Assembly (NCBI RefSeq): GCF_020091585.1
Contig: NZ_CP083582.1
Coordinates: forward strand, 3,410,001-3,474,000
DNA length: 64,000 nt
Source: Kovacikia minuta CCNUW1
GTDB taxonomy: Bacteria; Cyanobacteriota; Cyanobacteriia; Leptolyngbyales; Leptolyngbyaceae
Reading direction: 5' to 3'
The notes under the pieces: model-generated
Told to the model about the DNA's origin: nothing
The model's database searches: none
Seen by the model: only the letters and a program-made list of their open reading frames with translations
Shown here: positions 28,965-38,379 of the stretch, piece by piece
How the letters are laid out: each line of letters starts with the position of its first letter
Position numbering within the stretch: the stretch's first letter is position 1
Made by a program: the position numbers and the translations under genes

Positions 28965-29214
28965 GGGGATAAAAGGGTTTTGAGTTTGATGATGGGTAAT
29001 GGGAGTCAGTCAGTACCAGTTACCAATTACCAGTTGGCACGGTTCCCTTTCCCACTGTCCCCCCTAACCCAGCCATCCACTCAAGGTGCTAAGAGGGGAT
29101 AAACAGCATTTAAGGATACAAGATAAAAGTGCTAGAAGAATTAAAACCTTCCATGCGATAATTTCACATCAGATTTTTTGTACTAATCACTGGTTGCGAT
29201 TGAGGAGTGTTTTT

Positions 29215-29829
29215 ATGCCAAAGGGTAATTCCAACAAATCCACGGGGGCTTTAGCGGCGATCGCGATCGTTGCCAGCGGATTTGTCATTTCGGGGCCTGC
29301 TCAAGCAGAGCCAGTCCAACAAACGATCGCCCAGGCATCTCTATGCCGGGCTGCAAACCGTTCAACCCCAGTTTTTGAAGCCGATTCCACTATCAGTTCC
29401 GCCCTGTTGCTTTTGCGTCCCAACCAACAGGTAACCCTGACCGATATTCCTCCTGCTGGTAGCCAATTTGCCAGGATCACAGTGCCCGTCTCAGGATACG
29501 TCCAAACCGCTGTGCTAAAAGCCTGCGGTGGTCCTCCCCCCCCTCCCCAAACTGCCTGCCGATACTTGAAGCAACCGCCCCTGGTCAAAGTTCGTAGAGA
29601 ACCCAGAATTGTTGACTCACCCAGTAATGTGATTGGTCAAGTTTACCAGGGCGAAAGAGTTTCTGTCCTATTGAATCCCGATGGTAGCGTCAAATCAGCC
29701 CAAGCAGATGGGTTCAATTGGGTTGCAATTGACCCAACCCGTGCGCCCCTTTTCCTGCCCCCTGGCACTGCCTGGCTCTTCAACAGCGTCGTTGGCAGTT
29801 CAGAAAGCAATTTGGGCTATTGCTACTGA
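29215..29829 (+). CDS. Exported SH3-like domain protein
   Basis: 204 residues from ATG 29215, with GAGGAG eleven bases upstream. An in-frame upstream extension to 29086 has no such site. The N-terminus KSTGALAAIAIVASGFVISG ending in AQA/AEP is a clear Sec signal with a cleavage site. Two SH3-like (SH3b) halves follow: SLCRAANRSTPVFEADSTIS to GYVQTAVL and, after a PPPPPQ linker, CRYLKQPPLVKVRREPRIVD to GFNWVAI. Four to five cysteines may form disulfides. Bacterial SH3 domains often bind peptidoglycan. A stem-loop follows the stop. Confidence 0.8.
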   Translation: MPKGNSNKSTGALAAIAIVASGFVISGPAQAEPVQQTIAQASLCRAANRSTPVFEADSTISSALLLLRPNQQVTLTDIPPAGSQFARITVPVSGYVQTAVLKACGGPPPPPQTACRYLKQPPLVKVRREPRIVDSPSNVIGQVYQGERVSVLLNPDGSVKSAQADGFNWVAIDPTRAPLFLPPGTAWLFNSVVGSSESNLGYCY

Positions 29830-29858
29830 TTTAGAAAGCCTCAAACGCTTGATCCTGA

Positions 29859-29894
29859 TTGTGAGAAAGGTTCCACCCAAAGCCTTTCTCACAA
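29859..29894 (+). terminator. Stem-loop downstream of the SH3-like gene
   Basis: TTGTGAGAAAGG pairs perfectly with CCTTTCTCACAA around a 12-base loop. There is no T-run. It is related to the inner stem of the element at 8311-8399, so it may be a repeat remnant as well as a 3' end. Confidence 0.5.
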
Positions 29895-30498
29895 AGCAGA
29901 TTACCCTTGTAGCGGGTGTTAAACTTCGACATAAGCCTCCGCCAATATAGCCAAGAAAGCCGATACCAGGGGTCGCAGCGGCATAAGGGAGGAGCGTACA
30001 AATAAAATCCCAGGTTGAAGGGGGATGGGGGGGATGCTATTGCTCAGCCTCAGTTTCGCTGACGCAAACAGCCCTCTGCGAGGGAATATCCAATTTTTTG
30101 TTATCGAATTAATAGATCATCGATTAGAAATCTGCTTCGACAAAACTTAAACGATTTACTAGAGGAAATACGGTTTCTTTAACAACTTCGAGGGACTACT
30201 TTTATACAAATGTGAGAGGAAATAACTAGAGCGTTGATTAAGTTGATTAAACGGTTGCCTTCTATTTCAGAACCATCAAAAGCGTGTAGGATTGACTCGA
30301 AGAGACCCAATTTTAGAGAGCTGACCAACGATGGGTCAGGCTTTTACGGTTTAAATTTTAATAGTGAAATATAAATTTGACCTAGACTGAAGTTTAGAAC
30401 CTTCTCAATAGAACTGACGTAAACCTTGGAGGTTTTTAACCAGGAATCGAGCATCGTGATCAGCGGAGTAGCTCAACTCAGATTTTGCAGCAGTTTCC

Positions 30499-30567
30499 AG
30501 AAACCGGGTTTTTCAACCTTGGCTCAACTTGAAAAACCCTAATTTTCCGTCTAGAAACCCGGTTTCT
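30499..30567. repeat. AGAAACCGGGTTTCT paired-palindrome repeat, copy 2
   Basis: AGAAACCGGGTTTTT (30499-30513) and AGAAACCCGGTTTCT (30553-30567), with the same order and nearly the same spacing as at 15125 and 40538. Confidence 0.75.
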
Positions 30568-31031
30568 CAAGGTTTATTGAAAATGGTGGAAGATCTCAGT
30601 TAAACCTTCGAGGTCTTGGTCAACATGCAGGGTTCTGGTCAACTTTTTGCAGTCAGTCACTGATGTGTAATAGATCACTGATAACAGCGACCAGATGTTT
30701 AACAATCTGATTTAACCAGAGGATGGATCAACAGCAATGGTTCCAAAATAATGATTTCAAGATAGTGTGATGTTGAAACAGTAAAGCCCCAACACTGAGA
30801 ATGGTTTGAATTGAAATTCTAAGGATTTTGGGATATTGCTCTAACCCAATCAATCCTTTAGAGGTGATTTGTAAACACCCGTGCCATCTTGAATGAAGGT
30901 GACCTGGTAGGGATTTCAGGCCTTTGTGAGCGACCGGGATGCTCTATTCTACGGAGCTTTATTGAGTGTGTTGCCCAATCTACTCTATAAATCAACTCTT
31001 AGACAAACAAGGCTCTTGAACCTTTTACGCA

Positions 31032-31127
31032 TGTTCTGTCAAAATTTTTTTGAGGGATAAAATCCGCTCAAATAATAACCTTACCCAACCAACCCTATCC
31101 CTCAACTTAAAGTTGACAGACTACTAG
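31032..31127. repeat. ~95 bp inverted-repeat element, copy 1
   Basis: Left arm CTGTCAA...TTGAGGGAT and right arm ATCCCTCAA...TTGACAG are inverted repeats around a centre containing ACCTTACCCAACCAACCC. A second copy in the same orientation lies at 32426-32519, beyond the gene between them. Confidence 0.8.
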
Positions 31128-31203
31128 CGTTAAGCGATCGCGTCATTCAGACTCTTGCAGAATTGAAATGAGTCATCGGTGTGGGACAGCGGAGTTCCTG
31201 GAA

Positions 31204-32425
31204 ATGCAAACCATTCTAGTAATTGAGGATGAACAGGCTGTTCGCAGAAATATTGTGGACATGCTCAAGGCTGAGGGATCTTCAGGCGATCGCCGCAGAA
31301 GATGGACAAGTGGGTGTGGAGTTAGCCCAAAAGCATCTCCCTGACCTCATCATCTGTGATGTGATGATGCCCAAGCTAGACGGATTCGCTGTTTTAGAAA
31401 AGTTGCAGGCAACTCCTATCACTGGAGCAATTCCCTTCATTTTCCTCACCGCCAGAGCCGAATTACGGGATTTCCGCCGAGGCATGAGTTTGGGGGCAGA
31501 CGATTATCTGACGAAACCCTTTACCCGTGCAGAATTGCTAGAAGCCATTGCCACACGCCTGACAAAGCACGCTGCATTTACAGAGTTGCAGCATAAGTTG
31601 GAGGAATTTCAACAATCCAGTTTGCTAAAGGACGACTTTATCAATACGGTTGCCCATGAACTGCGAAGCCCCCTGGCAACCATGAAGATGGCAATCGAAA
31701 TGCTTCAATTGATTCCAGATGCCAAACGGCGGCAATCTTACTTAAAGGTCTTGCAGACAGCCTGCGATCGCGAAGTAGAAATCATTAATGATCTATTAGA
31801 CCTGCAACGCCTGGAAGCCCAAACCGAACAGGACGATCTGGAAATGATTGACCTGCAAAACTGGATTTTACCCATCACTGAATCCTTCAAAGTCCGTGCT
31901 CAGCAACGACAGCAAACGATTCAAGTTTGTCTTGCGCCTAATCTTCCCTCGCTCCTAACCAATCCTTCTGGCTTAGGACGGGTTCTGACTGAACTGTTTA
32001 ATAACGCCTGCAAATACACCTCACCGGGTGGCAGCATCATTTTGAATGTGATACCGGGGAACTTGGAATCAGGAGCCAGAAGCCAAGGAAGCGAGGAAAA
32101 CGCAGAGATGCGGAGACACGGAGACGCGGAGATTTCAATTCAAAATTCAAAATTCAAAATTCAAAACTCCCCTGCTTCCCCCAGCCTCCCACTCCCATCC
32201 ATCCAATTTGTTTTTAGCAACGAAGCCGAGATTCCGGCTGAAGCTCTGCCCCAGGTATTTGAGCGATTTTACCGGGTGCCCAATGGCGATCGCTGGCACC
32301 AGGGTGGTACTGGTCTGGGGTTGAGCCTGGTCAAAAAATTCATTGAACGGATGAATGGCACCATCCAGGTCTGTAGCAAAGCGGGTTGGACTCACTTCAC
32401 AATTCAACTACCGCTTATGGACTAA
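31204..32425 (+). pseudogene. Receiver-histidine kinase hybrid, frameshifted
   Basis: ATG 31204 opens a receiver domain (QTILVIEDEQAVRRNIVDML) that goes out of frame at about 31280, where GAGGGATCTTCAGG has one C more than the GAGGGATTTCAGG needed for EGFQAIAAEDG. The other frame then runs to 32425: phospho-acceptor context IICDVMMPKLDG, KPFTRAELLEA, HisKA (FINTVAHELRSPLATM), and HATPase with NNACKYTSPGG and GGTGLGLSLVKKF. Reconstructed length is about 406 residues. An insert in the ATPase domain (about 278-320, including IQNSKFKIQN) comes from ATTCAAA heptamers and purine repeats. The gene is bracketed by two direct copies of a ~95 bp element, the right one starting at the base after the stop. 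Function depends on whether the shift is real. Confidence 0.82.
32064..32195. repeat. In-frame heptamer insert within the receiver-kinase gene
   Basis: A purine-rich start (AGGAGCCAGAAGCCAAGG), ATTCAAA heptamers at about 32138-32167, then a pyrimidine end (CCCCCAGCCTCCCACTCCC). The three-part layout equals that of intergenic copies; the reading frame is preserved. Confidence 0.8.
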
Positions 32426-32519
32426 TGTTCGGTCAAGCATTTTTTGAGGAATGAAATCCGCTCAAAAAAACCTTACCCAACCAACCCGATCCCTCAACTT
32501 AATATTGACAGACGACTAG
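32426..32519. repeat. ~95 bp inverted-repeat element, copy 2
   Basis: Begins at the base after the TAA of the receiver-kinase gene. About 80 percent or more of bases match the copy at 31032-31127 in direct orientation by eye, including ACCTTACCCAACCAACCC and the TTGACAGAC end. Confidence 0.8.
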
Positions 32520-32737
32520 TAGATCTAAATTTTGGTGCCCATTCTCCGCATTTTGTAGAGTATTTCTAGGTATTTTTGCTTTTGCTTTTTTTCCCTTTAA
32601 TCGCGCTCTAGCAAGGGCTAGGGGTAAATCTGGCGCGATCGACTTCAATCTGAAGGTGTTAACATCATGGCGTCTTACTTAGGACGTTCAAAAGTTGTAA
32701 ATGTAACAGAAACAGCCGCTAACCTGAAAGTCGAATT

Positions 32738-35551
32738 ATGAATACCCCCTTGTCATCTACCTCTTCTCAGCCCCTCTCCACAGAGGTTTCCAATTCTCTC
32801 AATTTCGCCCCCAATGGCTCTTCTGCTTCCTCGCCTTTAACATCCTCTCCACCTTTTCTGCGTGCCAGTAGTGCAGAAACAGGAACCTTCACTGTTGCCA
32901 CAGATTCAACCTCTACCACTCTTACCACTCTTAACTCACCCACCTTTGGTTCCTTCGCCTCCAACCCAACGAATATCAACGGCACCATTTATTTCACCGC
33001 CGACGATGGCGTCAATGGAACTGAATTGTGGAAGACTGATGGAACTGTCCCAGGAACAACCCTGGTCAAAGACATTAACCCCGGCGGCAGCAGTTCTGCC
33101 CCTGAAAATCTAATCAACGTCAACGGCACCCTCTACTTCACCGCTAACGATGGTACCAGTGGCATTGAACTCTGGAAATCAGACGGCACCGCCGAAGGCA
33201 CAGTCCTGGTCAGAGACATTGTTCCCCAGGGAGACGCATCCCCTGAAAGCCTGACTAACGTCGATGGCACGCTTTATTTCACAGTTAACGGTCCTAACTC
33301 TGGCAGAGAACTCTGGAAAAGCGACGGTACCACTGATGGTACGGTTTTTATCAAAGACATTCGGACGGGCATTCCAAGTTCTGATCCGTCTGAATTAACC
33401 GCCGTCAATGGCACCCTCTACTTCACCGCCTTCGACGAAACAAACGGGCGCGAGTTGTGGAAAAGTGATGGCACCACTAATGGCACAGTTCTAGTCAAAG
33501 ACATCTTCCCAGGGCTGACCGATTCCAGCCCAACCGAACTCACCAACTTCAATGGCACCCTTTACTTCACCGCCTTCGACGAAACAAACGGAATTGAACT
33601 CTGGAAAAGTGACGGCACTGCGGACGGCACCACAATAGTTAAAGACCTTGCCCAGGGAGTATCTGGTTCCTCCCCCGCTGAATTGACAGTGGTCAATAAC
33701 ACCCTTTACTTTACGGCTGCGGATCTGGTCGAAAACGACGACACAACCTTTGTCAGCAGTGGCGTTGAACTTTGGAAAACAGATGGCACCGCCGAAGGCA
33801 CCGTTCTCGTCAAAGACATTGTTTCAGGTAGCGGTAGTTCCAATCCCTTAAACCTGACCAATATCAATGGCACTCTCTACTTCACCGCCGATGATGGCAC
33901 CAGTGGTACGGAATTGTGGAAGAGCGATGGCACCGCCGAGGGCACTACTCTGGTGAAAGACATCGCCCTGGAGGGAGCGAGTTCCAATCCCTTAAACCTG
34001 ACCAATATCAATGGCACTCTCTACTTCACCGCCGATGATGGCACCAGTGGTACGGAATTGTGGAAGAGCGATGGCACCGCCGAGGGCACTACTCTGGTGA
34101 AAGATATCGTCTCAGGAATTAACAGTTCTAACCTGGCGAACCTGATCGATGCTGGTGGGACACTCTACTTCACTGCCGACAATGGGGTAAACGGCATCGA
34201 ACTCTGGAAGAGTGACGGTACGGCTGATGGTACGACTTTGGTCAGTGATGTAAATCGCATCAGTACCCAGCCACCCGATAATCTGACGGTTGTTGGTACC
34301 ACCCTTTATTTCACTGCCAATGATGGCACCGATGGCACGGAACTGTGGAAGAGCGATGGCACGGTTGCGGGCACTGCTTTAGTGAGAGATATTAATCTCG
34401 GTAGCGGTAGTTCCAACCCTTCTAACCTGACTAATGTCGGCGGTATCCTCTACTTCATTGCCGATGATGGCACCAATGGGGCTGAACTGTGGAAAACCGA
34501 TGGCACTGCCGAGGGCACCATTCTCGTCAAAGACATCAACTCTGGTAGCCTTGGTTCTACTCCTGCCAGTTTAACCAATATCAACGGCACCCTCTATTTC
34601 ACAGCAAACGATGGCACCAATGGCGCGGAGTTGTGGAAGAGTGATGGCACCGCCGAGGGCACTGTCCTCGTCAAAGACATCGTTGCAGGTAACTCGGGTG
34701 TTGCCCCATTTAACCTGACCGATGTGAATGGCACCCTGTTCTTTGCTGCCGATGATGGCACCACAGGAGCGGAGTTATGGAAAACAGATGGCACTGCCGA
34801 GGGGACGGTTCTGGTCAAGGATATCTTCCCAGATTCCTTGAGTTCCTCCCCTTCCAACTTGACCAATATCAATGGCACTCTTTACTTCACAGCCACTGAC
34901 GGCACCAATGGTGTTGAACTCTGGAAGAGCGATGGGACTGCGGCAGGCACCGTCCTGGTGAAGGATATTCTGACGGGGAATGCTGGTTCCTCGCCATTTA
35001 ATTTGGTTAACGTCAACGGAACTCTCTACTTTGCAGCCTTTGATGAAACGAATGGGACTGAGCTTTGGAAGAGTGATGGGACTGCGGAGGGCACGGTTTT
35101 AGTTAAGGATATCCGTACAGGTGTTACTGGCTCCGAACCAGCTTCCCTGGTTGAGATTAATGGAACCCTTTATTTCACCGCTGATAATGGGACTAATGGA
35201 CGGGAACTCTGGAAGAGTGATGGGACTGCGGAGAGCACGGTTTTAGTTAAGGATATCCGTACAGGTAGTCTTGGTTCCTCGCTGTCTAACCTGACCAACA
35301 TCAATGGAGTGCTGTACTTTACCGCCGATGATGGTACGACGGGGACGGAATTGTGGACAACGGATGGCACTGCGGACGGCACGATCGTAGCCCTGGATCT
35401 GGTTCCTGGAATTGGCGGTTCCTCTCCCTCCAAACTGACCAGTTTCAACAACACAACCTTCTTTGTCGCCTATTCCCCCACCGACGGCACCCAGATCCGA
35501 CTCCTAAATCCCCCCACAGAACCTGAGCCAGATCCGACACCCATTGCTTAA
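32738..35551 (+). CDS. ELWxxDGT repeat protein
   Basis: 937 residues built from 17 repeats of about 48 residues, each with the core (D/E)GTxGxELWKSDGTAEGTVLV KDI followed by a Ser-rich turn and LTNxNGTLYFTA. This is the ELWxxDGT repeat family, found in large secreted or surface proteins and predicted to form a beta-propeller or beta-solenoid. No N-terminal signal peptide is visible; the first ~90 residues are Ser/Thr-rich, and the C-terminus ends in PTEPEPDPTPIA. Export, if any, would use a C-terminal or non-classical route. Two adjacent repeats are identical over 120 bases (33841-33960 and 33985-34104), indicating recent tandem duplication. A ligand is unknown. Antisense frames here are repeat artefacts. 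Confidence 0.9.
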   Translation: MNTPLSSTSSQPLSTEVSNSLNFAPNGSSASSPLTSSPPFLRASSAETGTFTVATDSTSTTLTTLNSPTFGSFASNPTNINGTIYFTADDGVNGTELWKTDGTVPGTTLVKDINPGGSSSAPENLINVNGTLYFTANDGTSGIELWKSDGTAEGTVLVRDIVPQGDASPESLTNVDGTLYFTVNGPNSGRELWKSDGTTDGTVFIKDIRTGIPSSDPSELTAVNGTLYFTAFDETNGRELWKSDGTTNGTVLVKDIFPGLTDSSPTELTNFNGTLYFTAFDETNGIELWKSDGTADGTTIVKDLAQGVSGSSPAELTVVNNTLYFTAADLVENDDTTFVSSGVELWKTDGTAEGTVLVKDIVSGSGSSNPLNLTNINGTLYFTADDGTSGTELWKSDGTAEGTTLVKDIALEGASSNPLNLTNINGTLYFTADDGTSGTELWKSDGTAEGTTLVKDIVSGINSSNLANLIDAGGTLYFTADNGVNGIELWKSDGTADGTTLVSDVNRISTQPPDNLTVVGTTLYFTANDGTDGTELWKSDGTVAGTALVRDINLGSGSSNPSNLTNVGGILYFIADDGTNGAELWKTDGTAEGTILVKDINSGSLGSTPASLTNINGTLYFTANDGTNGAELWKSDGTAEGTVLVKDIVAGNSGVAPFNLTDVNGTLFFAADDGTTGAELWKTDGTAEGTVLVKDIFPDSLSSSPSNLTNINGTLYFTATDGTNGVELWKSDGTAAGTVLVKDILTGNAGSSPFNLVNVNGTLYFAAFDETNGTELWKSDGTAEGTVLVKDIRTGVTGSEPASLVEINGTLYFTADNGTNGRELWKSDGTAESTVLVKDIRTGSLGSSLSNLTNINGVLYFTADDGTTGTELWTTDGTADGTIVALDLVPGIGGSSPSKLTSFNNTTFFVAYSPTDGTQIRLLNPPTEPEPDPTPIA

Positions 35552-35564
35552 TGTTAGTGAGGGG

Positions 35565-35730
35565 TGAGGATGGGGGAAAGGATAAAGGATAAAAGATAGA
35601 AGGATAGGCTGAGGACTGAGGAGAATCTGTTCCCTGTCCCCCTATCTTTTGTCTCTACGTTCTTCTCCTGCCACCTGTTCTTCTCCCTCTGCCTTTTTTA
35701 TCCCTCATCCCTCATCCTTCATCCTTACTG
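35565..35730. repeat. Heptamer-rich purine/pyrimidine element
   Basis: GGATAAA-type purine heptamers on the left (about 35579-35605), then pyrimidine units ending CCCTCATCCCTCATCC on the right (about 35700-35722). It fills the whole space between two convergent genes. Confidence 0.7.
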
Positions 35731-37470
35731 CTATAACCGTTTGTCTGCTAACAATAGCTGCTCGAATTCCTCTGCTGGAACGGGTGGGCTGAACAAATAG
35801 CCCTGCATGGCATGACAGCCATTTTGACGGAGAAAATTCGACTGATCTTCTGTTTCTACGCCTTCAGCAATTACCTTGAGTTGAAGGCTTTGTGCCATTG
35901 CAATAATGGCTTTTGCGATCGCTGCATCATTGGCATCCGTGGTAATTTCACGAACAAATGATTGATCAATCTTGAGGGTATCGATCGGAAATCGCTTTAA
36001 GTAATTGAGTGAAGAATATCCCGTGCCAAAATCATCGATCGAGATGTGAATACCCTTCTGCTTCAGTTCCTTGAGGACCAAAATCGTCGTTTCCACATTC
36101 TCCATCACACTAGTTTCAGTCAACTCCAAAACCAGTAAATCGGGACTAATATCTGTTTCTTGTAAAATCTGGGCAATCAGTTCTACCAGATTATCTTGCT
36201 TAAATTGGCGAGCGGACAAATTCACCGAAATCCGGATGGGTAGCCGATTATTTATCTGCCAGATTTTTATCTGAGCACAGGCAGTCCGCAGCACCCATTC
36301 CCCAATTGGAATAATTAAGCCTGTTTCTTCAGCGATCGAAATAAATTTGTCTGGAGCAATCAACCCGCGCTCCGGATCTTTCCAGCGTAACAATGCTTCA
36401 GCCCCAATAATTCGTCCCGTAATTAAATTGATCTGAGGTTGGTAATAAAGCTGAAATTCAAGTCGAGCAAGGGCAAGATTCAGCTTACTTTCGATCAACT
36501 GCCGCTCGGTTTCGAGGGCATCCATTTCAGGCGTATAAAATTGGTAACCGCCACTACCCTTAGCTTTGACCGATCGCATCGCCATCGTGGCATGGTTCAG
36601 GAGCCTGTCCGGATTGTTGCCATCCTGCGGGTATAAAGCGATGCCAACGCTAATTTGAATTTGAACATAAGATCCATCTAAATCGTAGGGATCGCCCAGC
36701 AGTTTCAGAACTCTTTGGGCAAGCTCAACCACTTCTCCCTGCGAGATATCAGTCACCAGGAGACTAAATTCGTCGCCACCTAAACGAGCAACCGTATTCG
36801 ACTGACCAAAGTTTTGTTCTAGTCGTTCTGCCACCAACTTGAGCAACAGATCCCCATTGCTATAGCCCAAATTGGTATTGATTGCCTTGAAGCGATTGAG
36901 ATTAATGCAAAGGATAGCAATCAGAACCTGCGATCGCCCTGGAATAGACCTGTTTGCGCGTCCTGCCTGCGCTACTGCCTCTTGAAACTGGTGGTGAAAC
37001 AAAATCCGGTTAGGGAGATTGGTCAGGGGATCGCGGTAGGCGAGCTGGCTCAGGGTTTGGGCAGCTCGCTTCATTTCATCAACATAGGGCTGAGTTACAC
37101 TTGCCTGTTTTGCCAAACGGGCGAAAACAGCCCCCAACAACTCAGCCCGCTTGAAGGGTTTCGTCAGGTAATCATCCGCTCCCAATTCCATCCCCTGGCG
37201 CAAATCGATGCGCTCCGATTTTGCGCTCAAGAATATAAATGGGATATTTGCTGTTCCTGCATGCTGACGCAGCCGTTGTAGAACCTCATAACCATCGCAC
37301 TCTGGCATCATAATGTCGCAAAGAATCAGATCTGGTTCAAGTGCCTGCGCGAGTTGAATACCAGCCTGACCATCATTGGCACTGATGACCTCAAAACCCT
37401 CGGCTTGCAGAAGTTTGAGGATTAAGGTGCGGACGTTAGCATCGTCCTCAATTACAAGAAGTTGGGTCAT
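35731..37470 (-). CDS. Response regulator with GGDEF and EAL domains
   Basis: 579 residues. Receiver domain at 1-122 (LLVIEDDANVRTLILKLLQA, phospho-acceptor in LILCDIMMPECDGY, KPFKRAELL). GGDEF at about 145-310 with intact RLGGDEFS. EAL at about 325-575 with GAEALLRWKDPERG and DDFGTGYSSLNY. It can in principle make and degrade c-di-GMP under phosphorylation control. Its receiver closely resembles that of the frameshifted receiver-kinase at 31.2 kb, which would be a natural partner if intact, though the ELWxxDGT gene lies between. The protein is cytosolic. Start ATG 37470 gives the usual short receiver N-terminus. Confidence 0.93.
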   Translation of the reverse strand: MTQLLVIEDDANVRTLILKLLQAEGFEVISANDGQAGIQLAQALEPDLILCDIMMPECDGYEVLQRLRQHAGTANIPFIFLSAKSERIDLRQGMELGADDYLTKPFKRAELLGAVFARLAKQASVTQPYVDEMKRAAQTLSQLAYRDPLTNLPNRILFHHQFQEAVAQAGRANRSIPGRSQVLIAILCINLNRFKAINTNLGYSNGDLLLKLVAERLEQNFGQSNTVARLGGDEFSLLVTDISQGEVVELAQRVLKLLGDPYDLDGSYVQIQISVGIALYPQDGNNPDRLLNHATMAMRSVKAKGSGGYQFYTPEMDALETERQLIESKLNLALARLEFQLYYQPQINLITGRIIGAEALLRWKDPERGLIAPDKFISIAEETGLIIPIGEWVLRTACAQIKIWQINNRLPIRISVNLSARQFKQDNLVELIAQILQETDISPDLLVLELTETSVMENVETTILVLKELKQKGIHISIDDFGTGYSSLNYLKRFPIDTLKIDQSFVREITTDANDAAIAKAIIAMAQSLQLKVIAEGVETEDQSNFLRQNGCHAMQGYLFSPPVPAEEFEQLLLADKRL

Positions 37471-37880
37471 GCGTTGGTTTCTGTGTGTTCAACGATAAGA
37501 ACTTTTAATCGGTTCTCCCGAAAAAGTGGGATAGCCAATAGGGAAGCTTCTTTCAGGATTCCCCTGGGAAGCAGAAAATTAACGTCAGATAATGTTGCCG
37601 CTAGCTTGAAGAGGGATATAATCCAATCGCATCAGGGTAGAACTGTCTTCTGCAACTCGCTCGCAACCGGGTTAAGCCTTGCTTGGAGCGATTCAGCGCT
37701 TGACAGCTTTACAGAATTGGCAAATTGGGTAATTATCTATCTTGCCGGGGATGGAGTCCGGCTTTGTAATCGATATGTTGAAAAAATAGCCAAAATAATT
37801 TGGTAATCCTGTTAATGTTTCGCTGCTGGTAGTATTCTGCCCAGCGAAGTTGCCCAGATATCAACCCCAGGTGGTGAACT
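37471..37880. other. Divergent promoter region, no gene seen
   Basis: 410 bases between the GGDEF-EAL and CAAD genes. An open frame at 37462-37806 has random-looking composition. I see no repeats or stem-loops. AGGTGGTGAACT precedes the CAAD start and includes a ribosome-site-like AGGTGG. Confidence 0.4.
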
Positions 37881-38327
37881 ATGAATCCCGAAGTTAGAGA
37901 ATCCGAATACATTGATGTCAACGCTCCAGACTTCACAGTCCAGTCAGAAGCTCCCCTGGTCAAAGTTGACAACTCAGCCGTTGATCAATCGAAAGAACAG
38001 CTCAAGCAAATCTGGGAACGGATTTATACGTTTCTGGCTGCTTTACCTGAATACCTGGCTGAATTCTTCGGAGAATATCGTCGTCCCCTGGTTACTTTGG
38101 GGTTAATTTTTGCTTCGATCGTCTCTGTCAAAATGACGCTGGCATTGTTAGATGCAATTAACGATATTCCCCTTCTTGCCCCAACTTTTGAGCTAATTGG
38201 ACTGAGTTATACTGCTTGGTTTATTTACCGCTATTTGTGGAAAGCCTCTAGCCGGGAAGAACTGACTCGCGACTTTAGCGCATTTAAGGATGAAGTGTTA
38301 GGCGGCAAAGGTGCGCCGAAACCTTAA
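37881..38327 (+). CDS. CAAD/CURT1-type thylakoid membrane protein
   Basis: 148 residues. An N-terminal acidic region (~1-60) is followed by a helix (WERIYTFLAALPEYLAEFFG), two membrane helices (about 75-97 VTLGLIFASIVSVKMTLALL and 104-122 APTFELIGLSYTAWFIYRYL) and a C-terminal amphipathic helix (SREELTRDFSAFKDEVLG). This is the CAAD domain, known as an appendage of some cyanobacterial tRNA synthetases and as the plant CURT1 proteins that curve thylakoid membranes. Here it stands alone without a synthetase, so a thylakoid-architecture role is likely. A single-copy gene, not in an operon. Confidence 0.88.
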   Translation: MNPEVRESEYIDVNAPDFTVQSEAPLVKVDNSAVDQSKEQLKQIWERIYTFLAALPEYLAEFFGEYRRPLVTLGLIFASIVSVKMTLALLDAINDIPLLAPTFELIGLSYTAWFIYRYLWKASSREELTRDFSAFKDEVLGGKGAPKP

Positions 38328-38379
38328 GTTTTAGGAGTCATGAGCCACAAGCAGACGTGAGGGCTGAGATATGTGATCT

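Larger units (their letters stand above)
29830..31203. other. 1.4 kb gene-free region with several repeat elements
   Basis: No open frame of note on either strand. It holds the stem-loop at 29859, an AACCTTGGAGGTTTTTAACC motif near 30422 and a relative near 30603 (AACCTTCGAGGTCTTGG), the palindrome pair at 30499-30567 and the inverted-repeat element at 31032-31127. The rest is A/T-rich. A small RNA or a degraded gene is possible but I see no defining structure. Confidence 0.5.

Noticed and set aside
31204-31320. Programmed ribosomal frameshift in the receiver-kinase gene
   Set aside because: No slippery heptamer or following structure at the shift site, and four other unrelated genes show the same +1 pattern.
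32767-35454. Minus-strand frames across the ELWxxDGT gene
   Set aside because: Antisense of repeats with identical spacing; no independent coding evidence.
37462-37806. 114-residue gene in the divergent gap
   Set aside because: Random-looking composition; it starts inside the opposite-strand gene and has no family pattern.
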